The position numbers and the translations under genes are program-made. From Ptychodera flava (taxonomy: Eukaryota > Hemichordata > Enteropneusta > Ptychoderidae), in assembly GCF_041260155.1 (NCBI RefSeq), contig NC_091934.1:43850398-43914397 (forward strand): a stretch of 64,000 bases of DNA. Direction: 5' to 3'. Shown piece by piece: positions 23,962 to 34,954 of the stretch. The first letter of the stretch is position 1, and every line of letters begins with the position of its first letter. The notes under the pieces are model-generated. The model had not been told where the DNA came from. It searched no databases and saw only the letters and a program-made list of their open reading frames with translations.

Positions 23962-24049
23962 ATTTACATGATCATCACAAAGCTGGCACTGGCCTTACCA
24001 ATCAATGTTGAAGAAACAACAAAATGTTTTAATTCGGAGTGTCCTGCTG
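23962..24049 (+). CDS. TNFR-like gene, exon with first cysteines
   Basis: The acceptor TTTCATTATTTCAG and donor GTGAGT are both strong. ATG 23968 gives a short hydrophobic leader, then TTKCFNSECPA. The exon leaves in phase 1, as usual for extracellular modules. Confidence 0.75.
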
Positions 24050-27000
24050 GTGAGTTTGACCTTGACCTTACAGAAAAGTGAATGATATAAAACTTTTCAC
24101 ATTTTCTTTTAACATCTCCCCCCTACTATGTTCGCTAAATATATTATTTCACCTACTTGTAGATTTCTATGCATGTGAATTAATCGCAATCATACCAATC
24201 CATAAGCCAATAACACTAGGTTAGAATTGGTAAGACAATAGTTGCTAGGCGACTGATGCCGTATGTTGTGGGTTCCAACCCGATTGAAAACAAGAAGTGA
24301 TGTCAGGTGTTTCAAAAATATTAAAGCGCATCCTGCCCCACCTGTGGCAGTCCCGCCAAATATCAATCTGTATAAGTCAGATAGGTAGTGAGTGGTCACT
24401 AAATAAGGCCCAATGTCACTGATGCCGTCAGTGATCATTTGTCGAAGAGAGATATTGTATTTATCTACCTGCTTGCGATACGTACCTGCCAAAAAAGCGT
24501 TTGAATGTAGAGACAGGTCTTGCTCTGGTATAACCAGATAATTCTAGAAATAGCTGGAAGAATAATCATTGTAGAATTCTATTCACATTGAGCGAAGGTA
24601 GTTGTTTATGGTATATCTTAACTTGTGAGGTGATACTTTTATATTCTTAAGGTTACCATATGGACGTAGCACGGATAACAGCAGTCTGTCAATCAAATGA
24701 AATCCACTGTATTCCGTGTAAGGATGGGACATTTACAGCCGTGCCAAATACCCATGAACAGTGTTTCCCACACAGATCTTGTAACGCCAATGCCAAAGTC
24801 ACCAGACCTGGCACGAAGGCTGAAGACACTACCTGTCAGTGCATTAACCACACCCTGTCTGTGTCTGGCGCCTGTGTCCCGTGGAAGAAATGTGGCGTAG
24901 GTGAAAGAGTACTTATACTAGGTGAGAATAACATAGCTATGACTTTCTTTAATTCACTTATTCAATATCCGATCACAATATTCACATGAGATTTGCTTTC
25001 CATAGAAAAGATTCCACTTTCTTGCTATTTTCATTTTCAAGTACAGCTAATGAAGGCACTTTTGATGTACATGTCTCTTAGGTAAATGATAAAATTCGAG
25101 TTTCAAAATGGAATTTCTTATTTGAAAAACTAGGTAATTCAACAAGCGATGTGGTATGTGAGGATTGTCCCAATGGTACCTTCTCAGACACCAAGGATTG
25201 GTCAACTACGTGTCGGAAACATACAAGGTATTAATTGTCCTAAACGTAACTATGTTAGTAAATATATTATAGCTTTGTCAATACCAGTGAATTTTGTGAC
25301 GTCATATCCATACATTATTACTGATAATGTATTCCATTATTCAGCATTGCGGCCCCACAGCGAGCAATTTTTTTTTGAAAAAAGGACTGCGCATTTAAAA
25401 GGAGGGAAAATATCGGATAAACCACGTAATACACAAACTATAAATCTTGATAATGGTGCACAATATTGATAATAATATCTTACTGTATGATTTATCACAT
25501 ATTTTGAGTCCTCACGCACGCACTTGTCGTCTGTCTGGCTGGCGCTCAGCATGCAGTCCCCGTCCGATACGTTGGTTGTACTACTACCGGTACGTTTGTT
25601 TACAACATGGTTCGCTTCGTTGCCGTATAGGTGAAACAGAACTCAGTACGTTTGCAAACTCCTAGACGATACTGGGTTTGACACATGGCATATTATGTAT
25701 GTCAGTGGCCATGTAAACGATGCAAGCGTGAAAGGCTACTCGAACCAGCCATAAACGGGCCAACAACGGCAGCTTGCTGTCATCAACCTTGACCGGAAGT
25801 GTCTACGGATATACTACGGAGCCATTCAAAGTCTCGGTCCAAGGTCAGCTACTACCAACAATCATGACGACCGTGGACTCTCCGTTGATCTAACATCTCG
25901 GCCACCTAATTCTGATGCACTGTCTGTAATCGGAGACAACTTTCATTCATCATTTTTTTCTCCATGTCTGTGATTTACCTTTTTTACCTTGCCTTGTTCT
26001 CGATATCGCGACGGTACCGAAACCCTCCAGTATGTTTGTCAACTGTACCTTTCAAGCACCCGTTTACGTCAAGTTCTGTCGTTCGCCGAAATAAAATAAC
26101 TCTTCTCAAGAAGCCATCGAAAATTAAATTTATAGACACAATTATTATTGAAATATAAACATTTGAATAACAATGTTGAACTCTATTGATATCGATTGCA
26201 ATGAATGCTGTACTACTAGCGACATAATAATTGATCAGCTGATACCGTGGCAGGCAGCTCGCTGATCATACTGATGTCGATGCATGAACATTCCGTTTTC
26301 TTCATCTCTGGCATTTCACCGTGTCGGCTTTTTGAATGGCATGATATTTAAAGGTGATGTTTCAAGTTTGATATAGACGGTAGGGATGCGATTACTTTTC
26401 ATTTCCTTCGAAAATACATCGTTTTTCAATTCAAAATGAACCGTGAAAGTGCTGGTTATTTTTTGTCCTGCGTGTTCAGTGCAGTGCACTGTGCAGTGTG
26501 GAGTGCATGTAATGTACAGAGTCAGGGCCGATCATGCTTGACGACGCTCACTGGCTTCAAACTCAGTTTAAATTTCCTTTTTTATTCGTTTTCTACAACT
26601 ACAAATTCACCGGCATTGCCAAAACTATAAAATAATAGCAATAATGCACCCCCTCCCGGCCCATAATGGACGAAAGCAAACTTTGCACTCCATAATGTAC
26701 TCGGCTTCGCCTCGTACATTATGTCGTGCAAAGTTTGCTTTCGTCCATTATGGGCCGGGAGGGGGTGCATTATTGCTTAAATATACTGGTTACACCTTAT
26801 TTGGTTAAGTCTAATGGTGTGATTTTTTGACATATTTTGTTTGATTTTTTGTTCATTTCGATCTCACATTTTATGTTCCTTCGCGTGCTCTTCACATTTA
26901 GTTTGTCTTTTGCTTGAATATTGCATTTTGATTATCGTGTCGTCTTTGTAACCTTCAGGTGTCAAGAGTATGGCTGGAAGACTCTCATGAAAGGTTCTAG

Positions 27001-28046
27001 AATTAATGATACGATTTGTTACAACGTCTCTGAACAGATCCCAAACACTGAGTCAAGCAGCACCAAATCTTGTAAGTATTTTGAACAGCTTACACAAAAA
27101 TAACGCAGAGTTGCTGCTAAACAAAGTACTTCCCTGCTGTGAGTATTTTTTACCATTTGCCAACGTTCTCTCTCACTTCTTCTCAAAAAGTTTAAAAGCA
27201 GCATCTCTATTTTCCCACAATAAACGTTGATCGTACAAAATCATACAAAATGATTTCGTATACAAGAATAAAAACAGGAGATGCTTGGTTTTCATATTAG
27301 GACTTTCCTGTGTGACCTCCGTAGTACAGAGGCCTGAGGCAATTGAGAAAATCATGCAGGCCAACAGGCATCAGTTCAGTGAATGATCTCTTGCGACCTT
27401 TGACCTATGTGTCTGAGTATAAGTATATAGCATACACATATGTATGGACTCAACCAATCGTTATCAATGTAAAGTAATGAAGAGTTCTGTACATCTTCAC
27501 ATAAGATTTCAAACCAAGTTTTAAGGAAACAGACATTGAATCATAGTAAACCTATTTTCGGCAGATTATCAGAACTGCGTTGACTAGATTGTTTTGAATC
27601 TACCTAGTGATTTTCCCATTTATTGAATTGCTTACGACAAACTGTTCTTTTCAGCTGATGCGCCTCACAACAACCATATCATTTTCACACACCCTAGTGG
27701 AGAGACAACAGAAGATGTCACTGCTGTCACAAAGAATTCGACCGAAAGCGAGCATCAGCATTTCGAAATTTCTTCAGTTGGATACATTCTTCTACTTGTT
27801 GCCTTTCCTATCACAATAATTGCAGTGGCATGTCTGGTCACTAAATACCGAAACAGAAGACAAAATGCAAGGAAATCCAAAACTGGTACTTATGTTACAT
27901 TTCTCGAGGTTAACATCTTAATTATTTGTTAACAGCATCTTCACAGTCGCTCTTTTCTATCAAAAGAATTGAATTTGTCTATGAGAATTATCTATTTTTG
28001 GAACAGTATTGTTGAGGGCATAAGGAAACCTTCATATAATTACCAA

Positions 28047-28107
<61 letters not shown>

Positions 28108-28834
28108 TGTGTAATATAGTGTCTCTTGTATTTCATCTTTTCATAAATATTTACACGCTAATGCTACCTACATGTACTCCTGTATAATAGATAGAAGGGT
28201 TGCTGCATATAATCGAGGTCCAAATCACGATCGACAAAATAGTCGTCACCAGAAACCAATCCAAAACAGAATCCAAAAAGGGCATCCCGATGGTGACGTA
28301 CATCCAAAGCCAAAAACTGTAGCTTACAAACCACAAAGGTGAGTCTTGTCTTGCCGTTTCGCTTGTTGTTTTCAAAAATCTTTTCAAGCCAGTGTTATGA
28401 AGTATTTGATTTCTCAATACCCGGTCATTTCTGTTGCAATGAGATGGCATGTTTCAAGTCTCGAACCGATATCAGGATCATTAGCTTTAGCATTCACTTG
28501 ATCGTTGATCCTTCTCTGATACTGATCCGAACAATCTTGTACTGTCTGAATATTTCAAAGATGCTAATGTCGATTTGAATTTCCTTAAAAATAGATGTCT
28601 GTATGATTCCAAATATTATACTGTGGAAGGGATAAAGGGTCTAAGAAAATCGTAAATACATTAATATGTTGAAGATAAATGATCGTAGGTGTTTGAAAAA
28701 TTGTTAACAGTTGTTATAATAATATTCATTAAATTTCAGTGACGTGTCAGGAAATTGTGCAGGCAATCGTGGAGAATCTGGCACTAGTCATAGAGGAGAG
28801 GTTGCCAATAGCGATATGGAAGGTGATTCATTCA

Positions 28835-28878
<44 letters not shown>

Positions 28879-28899
28879 AGCGATATGGAAGGTGATTAA

Positions 28900-28968
<69 letters not shown>

Positions 28969-28992
28969 GATAGCGATATGGAAGGTGATTAA

Positions 28993-29029
<37 letters not shown>

Positions 29030-30369
29030 CATTACATCTTAACAATGTTTCTAAAATAAGCTTTCTAAAATATACATCCATGACAGTACCAAATTTTCGT
29101 ATTCTCATTTAATTTGCTGACACTCTGACTCTTGTGTTTTCCAGATGACACACATGCAAAACCAATAGCCCAAACCGAAGAGCCTAAACAGGGCATGGAC
29201 ACAACTGAGAATACAGGAGGTTACTAACGTCTTTAAGTCTATTCCATGCTTGTACTTGCATCACAATCTGTACTTGTTGAAAGTAAAACTGAAGCATTTC
29301 TAAATTACGCAAAAGATTTAAGTATCGCTGTTATTTTCTTTCACAATAACGCATCGCAGAGGATGATTAAAGTTTAACATTTAATCACAACACCTATTTT
29401 GATACTCACGTGAACTTCTATGCTAGTCTCTTAAAAGCATTCATTTCGAAAGGCATAATTTATACTACAGTACCCTAACATGGTTACATTTCCGTAATAA
29501 AGAGAGCTCTTATTTTATTAGTGTTATTTCAAAGGCCATAGGATATATTCTGCACTCTGTTCATCAACTTCCTTTCAAACACAAGTCGTTGCAACGAATT
29601 ATGTCAACTGAAAATAAATATGGGCTAGGAAACCCTCTCATGTGTAGATTTGAAATAATGACGCCAGCATGATACTTTTATTTGTGAAACCGGACTTTTC
29701 TCAACGTTGATTTATACACTGGTAATAGAGATTGAATAATAACTATACACTAATTTTCAAATTCCCTCTCAGACAATGGAGAAAACTCTCCCTTGGTGGT
29801 TCAATGCACAGATCCAAAGGGAAACATTGGCGACTTAGATGAAAGTAAGTAACAAATTTAAATATGCCCCAGATACTGAACCATTCAGCACATGGCATGT
29901 CCTACAATTTCATTTGGATGTATAGGTAAAGAAATACAACCTTGAATCATAATCTCTCCTGGCTGAGGGACTGTAGTTAGAGTACCGCACGTGTGTGTCT
30001 TGGATGTCATGATTTTTGATGTATATGGCTTTAATTTCATTCACTCAAAATATTCACAAAAAAGGATAAACAAGAACTCAGCGTACGAAATCAGCTTGTT
30101 GAATGTTCTGACAAAATCGAAACTCATTACGTAACTTTAATCCTACACTGCCTTTCAACTTTTATAATGTGTGCATGACCTATTCTATGCTTTTTCTTAC
30201 AGACAAAGGCAACCATGCATTCAGTAAAATGTCATTACGGGAACAAGTACTTCATACGGAGCAGAAGCACCCACTTCTTCAGAACGCTTCCAACATGACA
30301 GGATATGGTAGTGATGTGGATTCGGAATCTGATGCAGACCCCGTAAACACTGAGGTGTCCAGAGTGTAA
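23968..30369 (+). CDS. TNF receptor superfamily member-like protein (10-exon model)
   Basis: Exons 23962-24049, 24682-24921, 25134-25227, 26959-27071, 27655-27885, 28191-28338, 28740-28822, 29145-29219, 29773-29844 and 30203-30369 join with matching phases to 1305 nt from ATG 23968 (434 residues). Residues 1-11 are weakly hydrophobic. Cysteine-rich domains follow: C20-C30 partial; a full CxxC...C...C unit at 37-79; C81-C98 partial; and a second full unit at 116-159 (CEDCPNGTFS start). Residues ~218-239 form one membrane helix followed by KYRNRRQ. The tail has PKQGMD, a PxQxxD TRAF-type motif, and an acidic GYGSDVDSESDAD end. I see no death domain. It would be a type I cell-surface receptor for a TNF-like ligand, probably signalling through TRAFs; the family call is strong, the subtype is not assignable. 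The signal peptide may lie in an upstream exon. Confidence 0.82.
24682..24921 (+). CDS. TNFR-like gene, cysteine-rich exon 2
   Basis: The acceptor ends GATAACAG and the donor is GTGAGA; phase 1 to 1. It carries CIPCKDGTFTAV, CFPHRSC and the DTTCQC ending typical of TNFR cysteine-rich domains, then SGACVPWKKCGVGERV. A shifted acceptor (CAG|T) two bases on would break the frame. Confidence 0.85.
25134..25227 (+). CDS. TNFR-like gene, cysteine-rich exon 3
   Basis: The acceptor ends AAAACTAG and the donor is GTATTA. It encodes GNSTSDVVCEDCPNGTFSD and a Cys before the end, leaving in phase 2. N-glycosylation sequons NST and NGT are present. Confidence 0.85.
25228..26958 (+). other. TNFR-like intron with a CpG-rich patch and a palindrome
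   Basis: A 1.73-kb intron. The part 25480-26350 is CpG-richer than average and includes ACCGGAAGTG (25792-25801), an ETS-type site, so an internal promoter is possible but unproven. The 141-bp palindrome at 26637-26777 also lies here. Confidence 0.6.
26637..26777. mobile_element. 141-bp near-perfect palindrome (foldback element)
   Basis: Positions i and 53414-i are complementary across nearly the whole length: AGCAATAATGCACCC at the left pairs with GGGTGCATTATTGCT at the right. Only the central TC/TC bases near 26701-26713 mismatch, leaving a 3-nt loop. There is no ORF. It is likely a recent MITE-like or foldback insertion in a TNFR intron. As RNA it would form a ~65-bp hairpin. Confidence 0.9.
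26959..27071 (+). CDS. TNFR-like gene, end of cysteine-rich region
   Basis: The acceptor ACCTTCAG and donor GTAAGT are strong. It starts by completing Arg, then CQEYGWKTLMKGSRINDTIC closes the last cysteine-rich domain. A Ser/Thr-rich stalk begins. It leaves in phase 1. Confidence 0.85.
27655..27885 (+). CDS. TNFR-like gene, stalk and transmembrane exon
   Basis: The acceptor TGTTCTTTTCAG precedes a hydrophilic stalk with a NST sequon. Then comes the single membrane helix (VGYILLLVAFPITIIAVACL) and a basic stop-transfer KYRNRRQ. The donor is GTACTT, phase 1. Confidence 0.88.
28051..28112 (+). repeat. (AT)n then (GT)n microsatellite in a TNFR-like intron
   Basis: A compound dinucleotide tract about 62 bp long lies upstream of the exon at 28191. 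Confidence 0.9.
28191..28338 (+). CDS. TNFR-like gene, cytoplasmic exon (basic)
   Basis: The acceptor ends TATAATAG and the donor is GTGAGT. It encodes DRRVAAYNRGPNHDRQNS and a Lys/Pro-rich stretch (PKPKTVAYKPQ). Entry phase 1, exit phase 2. No known domain. Confidence 0.75.
28740..28822 (+). CDS. TNFR-like gene, short cytoplasmic exon with copied donor
   Basis: The acceptor is AAATTTCAG. It encodes SDVSGNCAGNRGESGTSHRG, EVANSDME and leaves in phase 1 at GTGATT. The last 15 bases and the donor recur at about 28878 and 28973 after (CT)n tracts, giving three possible donors. Only the first keeps the simple frame, since the intervening tracts would otherwise be included. Confidence 0.75.
28808..29030 (+). 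repeat. three copies of an exon-end/donor unit separated by (CT)n
   Basis: Each copy reads ATAGCGATATGGAAG|GTGATT, then TCATTCACT or AATTCACT, then a (CT)n run of about 35-65 bp. Copies start near 28808, 28876 and 28971. The first is the real exon end of the TNFR-like gene. Confidence 0.92.
29145..29219 (+). CDS. TNFR-like gene, cytoplasmic exon with PxQxxD motif
   Basis: The acceptor is GTGTTTTCCAG and the donor GTTACT is weak. It encodes DDTHAKPIAQTEEPKQGMDT. PKQGMD fits the PxQxxD TRAF2-type consensus known from TNFR tails. Phase 1 to 1. Confidence 0.72.
29773..29844 (+). CDS. TNFR-like gene, short cytoplasmic exon
   Basis: The acceptor TTCCCTCTCAG and donor GTAAGT are strong. It encodes DNGENSPLVVQCTDPKGN, IGDLDE; phase 1 to 1. 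No domain was recognised. Confidence 0.78.
30203..30369 (+). CDS. TNFR-like gene, terminal coding exon
   Basis: The acceptor is CTTTTTCTTACAG. It encodes 55 codons ending GSDVDSESDADPVNTEVSRV and TAA. The tail is acidic, with no death domain. An AATAAA follows at 30601. Confidence 0.85.
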
Positions 30370-30600
30370 CGGCAGCTGCTAAAATGGTCATTATAGCTAA
30401 TACGTTTTCTGCTATTAGAATTATAATCAAAACATGTCTGCCTCCCTGTTTTTATCAACTTTCCACCTGTGTTATATTATGGACACCGAGATGTTTGAGA
30501 TGAACTGTCTTATTACAGTCATACTACATATATAAAAAAACGTATATTCGATTAATCCTTTGTGTTTTCATTTTTCATTAGAAAATATCTAGCCACATAG

Positions 30601-30606
30601 AATAAA
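30601..30606 (+). terminator. poly(A) signal of the TNFR-like gene
   Basis: AATAAA lies 232 bp after the TAA stop in an A/T-rich 3'UTR. It is the first canonical hexamer after the coding end. Confidence 0.6.
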
Positions 30607-31568
30607 ATTGAAATGATGTATATTATACCAAGTTATCGATGTATTAACTCAATCCCCTCCATGCTCTGTACAGTTTGCTTTCAATAGCTGTCATTTTTGT
30701 AGAGTAGCGCTGAAACTACATTTTGGCTTTGTGTTATCACCTTTTGAACTGTTAATTAAGCAGTTTAATCCGTGCATGTCATTGGAAATTTTCTGTGGGT
30801 TAGTTTAAGTTTGCTCCGAAAAGTCATGAGTCTCTTGTCAGATGTTAATTGGATCAAGGCCATAATAATTTGCGAGATACAAGCTATCCATGCAACAAAA
30901 TGAGACTTAAAAAGGCTGCACAGTTTAACAAACAGGGTGGGAGCAACCTTCTCACAAACTTAACATCGTTTTGTCGGCAGCATGAATAAATTATCCTTCA
31001 AATAAAGCCAAAAACGCCAAGAAAGTCAAAATTTTGCAATTTATTTTCAGTAACAATATCGTCATTCAATGGTTGATGGAAATGTCCTTGCCACTCTGAT
31101 GTGATCAGGAAGTGTTCAAGTCAACTCGTCATCGGTAGGGCTGTGGTATATCAAACATTTGAAACGAGTGTGAAAATTGAAGCTCACGCCAAAAAACCCA
31201 ATGCCAAACCCTTAACCATGAGAGAGGACGGTTAAAATATAATACATTTAGCTGTCTCGCTCAGCTGTGTTGCATTGTTTGTATTACACAGAGGTACACT
31301 GCAGTTATGATCTTAGGAGGCCGTCATTATTTATGGCCTGGGGGGGTCGGAGGAATCTGGGGGGTCACTCAAAAAATCGAAAGCTACAAGGGGGGGTTGC
31401 TCAAAACTGGAGAACACGAAGGGGGGGGGGCTACTCAATTTTGTACTGAAGCATTTAGTGAAGTAATGAATTAATACAACAATAATAGTAAAGAACAGCA
31501 ATATGTATGCTTGAGATAGATATGTTCATACCCGGTATATGTACACACACACACATACACACACACAC

Positions 31569-31602
<34 letters not shown>

Positions 31603-32414
31603 TTCATGTTATTGTGATCTTCAGATGAGAATAAAGATCAGCTATTTGACGTAGCAACCCTTATGTTAGAGGCTAGTACTGAGTACATTTTTCAGTATTT
31701 CCTGATTAAAGATTGATATACTTGCCTAATCATTCATGAGAAACGTCTGCTTTCTATATTCTACATTGTATAGGTTACCAATAAATGTGTAAAGTAGCAA
31801 ATTCTGATTCTATAAAGTTTAAAACCAGTGGAATGCCTTGACAACAAACCGATCTTTTATTGCAGGAAAATAATAATAAATATTAAATGTGAATAAATGT
31901 ATGTCTGTCGGTATTTTTTCGTTTTCAAAAAATGTAATCTTCATTGAAATCAGTGAACTGGAATATAAGTTTTGGATTACTGTCTCAGATTTCTGTTCTT
32001 TTGAGTTTTTTATACCAAAAAATGTAAAAAAAATACTCCCCAAGTGCACCATTAACACCATTTTAATTTCTATTTTTCAAAAGCTCCAAAGGCAGGAGGG
32101 GGGAACCCCCCTCCTGACCTCCCCCCGCGACCGCTTACGCTGTCGCTCGTGGTGCTTTTGCACCACATCTTCTCCCTCTTGTAAAAACTCCTATGGAGAA
32201 CACTGCATGTCATCAGAGCACTGGATTCAGATCTGTATACCAGCCCCTGTCACAGCAATGGAACCTCTTTCCGACACAGACCTGTACCACAGGGTTTAAT
32301 CGGGGTCTGTACAGGGTCTGTCGCAGCAGCAATCCATTTTACTGTAATAGATATTTAACTTTCCCAATTTTTTAGCTCATATTTGGTTTTATATATAAAT
32401 ACCAAAAAGAGCTT
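30607..32414. other. no gene seen; G-tract fragment and (CA)n/(GT)n
   Basis: About 31330-31440 is a G-run fragment (GGCCTGGGGGGGTCGGAGGA) related to the hairpin at 32415. About 31550-31602 is a (CA)n-(TA)n-(GT)n compound microsatellite. No exon was supported. Confidence 0.5.
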
Positions 32415-32616
32415 ATCATTTAGTCAAACATGTACAATACACAAGGCCTGGGGGGGGGGGGGGGGGGGTCGGAGGAATTGCTTTAGAAACTCCAAAATTT
32501 CGTGTAACCCCCCTGCCAACCATGACGTGTTTGAGTAACCCCCTCTCTGCTACAGAAATTTGAGTGGACCCCCCCCCCCCCCGGCCTAGTGTATTGTACA
32601 TGTATGACTAAATGAT
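32415..32616. mobile_element. ~200-bp G-tract hairpin MITE
   Basis: The left arm (ATCATTTAGTCAAACATGTA, CAATACACAAGGCC, then ~20 G) is the near-perfect reverse complement of the right arm (C run, GGCCTAGTGTATTGTACATG, TATGACTAAATGAT). The centre has GGAGGAATT and two C/T-rich blocks. It has no coding capacity. It shares GGCCTGGGGG and GTCGGAGGA with 31330-31440. Confidence 0.85.
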
Positions 32617-33250
32617 GTAATTACAATGCTTTAAAATTGAATAAACATTCAGAAAATTTATGAAGAACACAGAATGAATTTCTATAATTACACCAATTCA
32701 ATTTCCTGAGTTTCAGTGATATTATATTCAGACAACCAGTGGTTTTAGTTTCAAGGGGCATTAGGGATGACTAACATGTACAAATCTTGACATTTCTCCT
32801 ATCCCTATGTTACACTCAAGTGGGCCCATACAATCATCTATTTTTTCCTGGAACAATGACTCACTAGCCATTGATTTGCCATTCCACCAGTCTGAAGGTC
32901 AACAGAATACTGGACATTGCAAGCAGGGTTTAGAACAAACTACAATATAATAAGCATCACAAGCTGTGGATCACTTGCATAAATGTACACAGGCATTCTT
33001 GGTCGCAGACATAATGTGAAACAGTTTCTTTGCAAAATTTCCTTTACAGAAAATAAGTTCATTCATAAATGTAAAACTACATTCGTAATCTCAACAGTAA
33101 CCAGCAAATGTATGCTTGAGAGAAGTTGCTGTTGCATGTAGGCCTATCCACAAATCTTGAAGTAAAGCCTTTGCACATTCGCACACTTGCTGGAAAATTA
33201 TTGTTTAAAGAAACACTGTTGGATAAACATTAGCTATAAAGCGTTTGCTG
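32590..33250. repeat. duplicated noncoding block, copy 1
   Basis: It shares long blocks with 34955-35650, for example 'ccagtctgaaggtcaacaga', 'atactggacattgca', 'ggttttagttt' and 'acttgctggaaaattattgt', all in the same order and orientation. Divergence looks like roughly 10-20%. No ORF is conserved between the copies. Confidence 0.85.
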
Positions 33251-34954
33251 AAGTATTCAACTTTCTATTAACATGTGCAATTAACCTTCAATCAATTGAC
33301 TGCATCCTCCTTGAATCTTGCAGACCACTGTTGGAATTATACGGACACATGACTCCAAGCTTTTCAATCTGAATAGATATGACTAAGGTAGGCCTGTAAA
33401 ATAATTCACTTATACACGGTCCAAAGTTATTCATACATGTATAAGGTGTGCCCATTCGGAGCTGATATCATATCGAGCCTTTCACTCAAAGAATAGCTTG
33501 TAAAAATCATATCAAATACCGTGACTGTGGTATAACTACGAAATTTACATACTATTAGATAATTTTAGATATTCAGATTATACACACTTTCGAGAAGACA
33601 AAATAATGTAAACAAGTAACCAACAGTTAAATTTAACAAATTTACAACCATAAGATATTGTTGGTACACTACTCAAAAACTTTATTTTGTGCAGCTCTGT
33701 ATGAGTAAGCCGTGCAGTATGTGGATTGAGGGTGTACATAATGATCATGAGCAAATATCTGTACAAAGGTCAGAGAATTTAACATTCACTTGCAGTCCGC
33801 ACAAAATTTAAAACTCTAACAAAAATATGCAGTAGAATGGCCTTTCAGGTACACGCAGGGGAAGATAAAAAGAGGGGTTTCTCGGTAAAATACCAGGCCA
33901 CCACTGTGAAATACCACAGCAACTCCAACATTTGAATTCCTTGTGAACTATTGATGCACAGATCTTATCAAATCTCATTTTCACGTTTAAAGCTGTCGAA
34001 AATGCCAGCGCAATAAAACATTGCATACATTACCATGCAAGTGTGCATTAGCCTTCCATGTAGGTTTGAATAATGTAATCTGTCTACAATAAATAGGTGA
34101 ACTGTGATAAAATTTTTCAAAGCATTTAAGAGTTGTTGTAGATAGAGAAACTAGATTGAAATGTCACAGAAGTGAGATGGTGAATCCAATTAAAACTAAA
34201 TATTTAGAATGAAAACAAGGGTAACCATGCAAACTTTCAGTCTATGGGTATGCAAACAAATGCAAATTATCAGAACGTTTAAATGTCTGTTGTCCTTTTG
34301 TTCAACTAAATTTTATTCTGCTCAAAACCAAGACAGCAAAACGATTATTGTCTGCAAAGTAAGTCTGTTCACCGGAATGTTAGAATGTAAGAGTCAAAAT
34401 ACATGTTTCTGAGGTACTGAATTAAAACTTATGTTACTGGTCAATAGAAGCTACTGGTCTTCTCCCTCAGATATGTTGCACTTGTGGATGAGATCTATAC
34501 ATCAATGACCAAAATTTTTGATTCTCATATTAAATTTCACGGTTCCTCATATCACCTATTGTAATCATACAGCTGACAACTCCATTCACAATATTGGAAC
34601 AAGGGATGTATGTCATACCCTATACTGCGAAGGAATACTTGAATGGTCATAAAATGAACATGTTCCTTATTTGCATACAAATTTGGAGATAAGATGTGAA
34701 GTCATGAATACTGAGTTTACTATTCTAAGAATCAGCCTGAGTAGTTTCATTTGTGATGTCACAGTATAAATGAATGTTTTTATTTTAATAGAAGTCAACT
34801 TCGCATATATTCATCATCAGAAGATTTAGTATATTTGATTGGGAATGGAAATTTTGAAACATTCTGGAATTCCTATAACATTATTGTTGTTTTTCCTTGA
34901 CCTTTTCTAATTTGATGTTTCATTTTTGTTATGTACTTGATACAGTTTTCTTGT
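33251..34954. other. no gene seen
   Basis: Unremarkable AT-rich DNA between the two duplicated blocks. It holds only short ORFs and no splice-supported exon. Confidence 0.45.
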
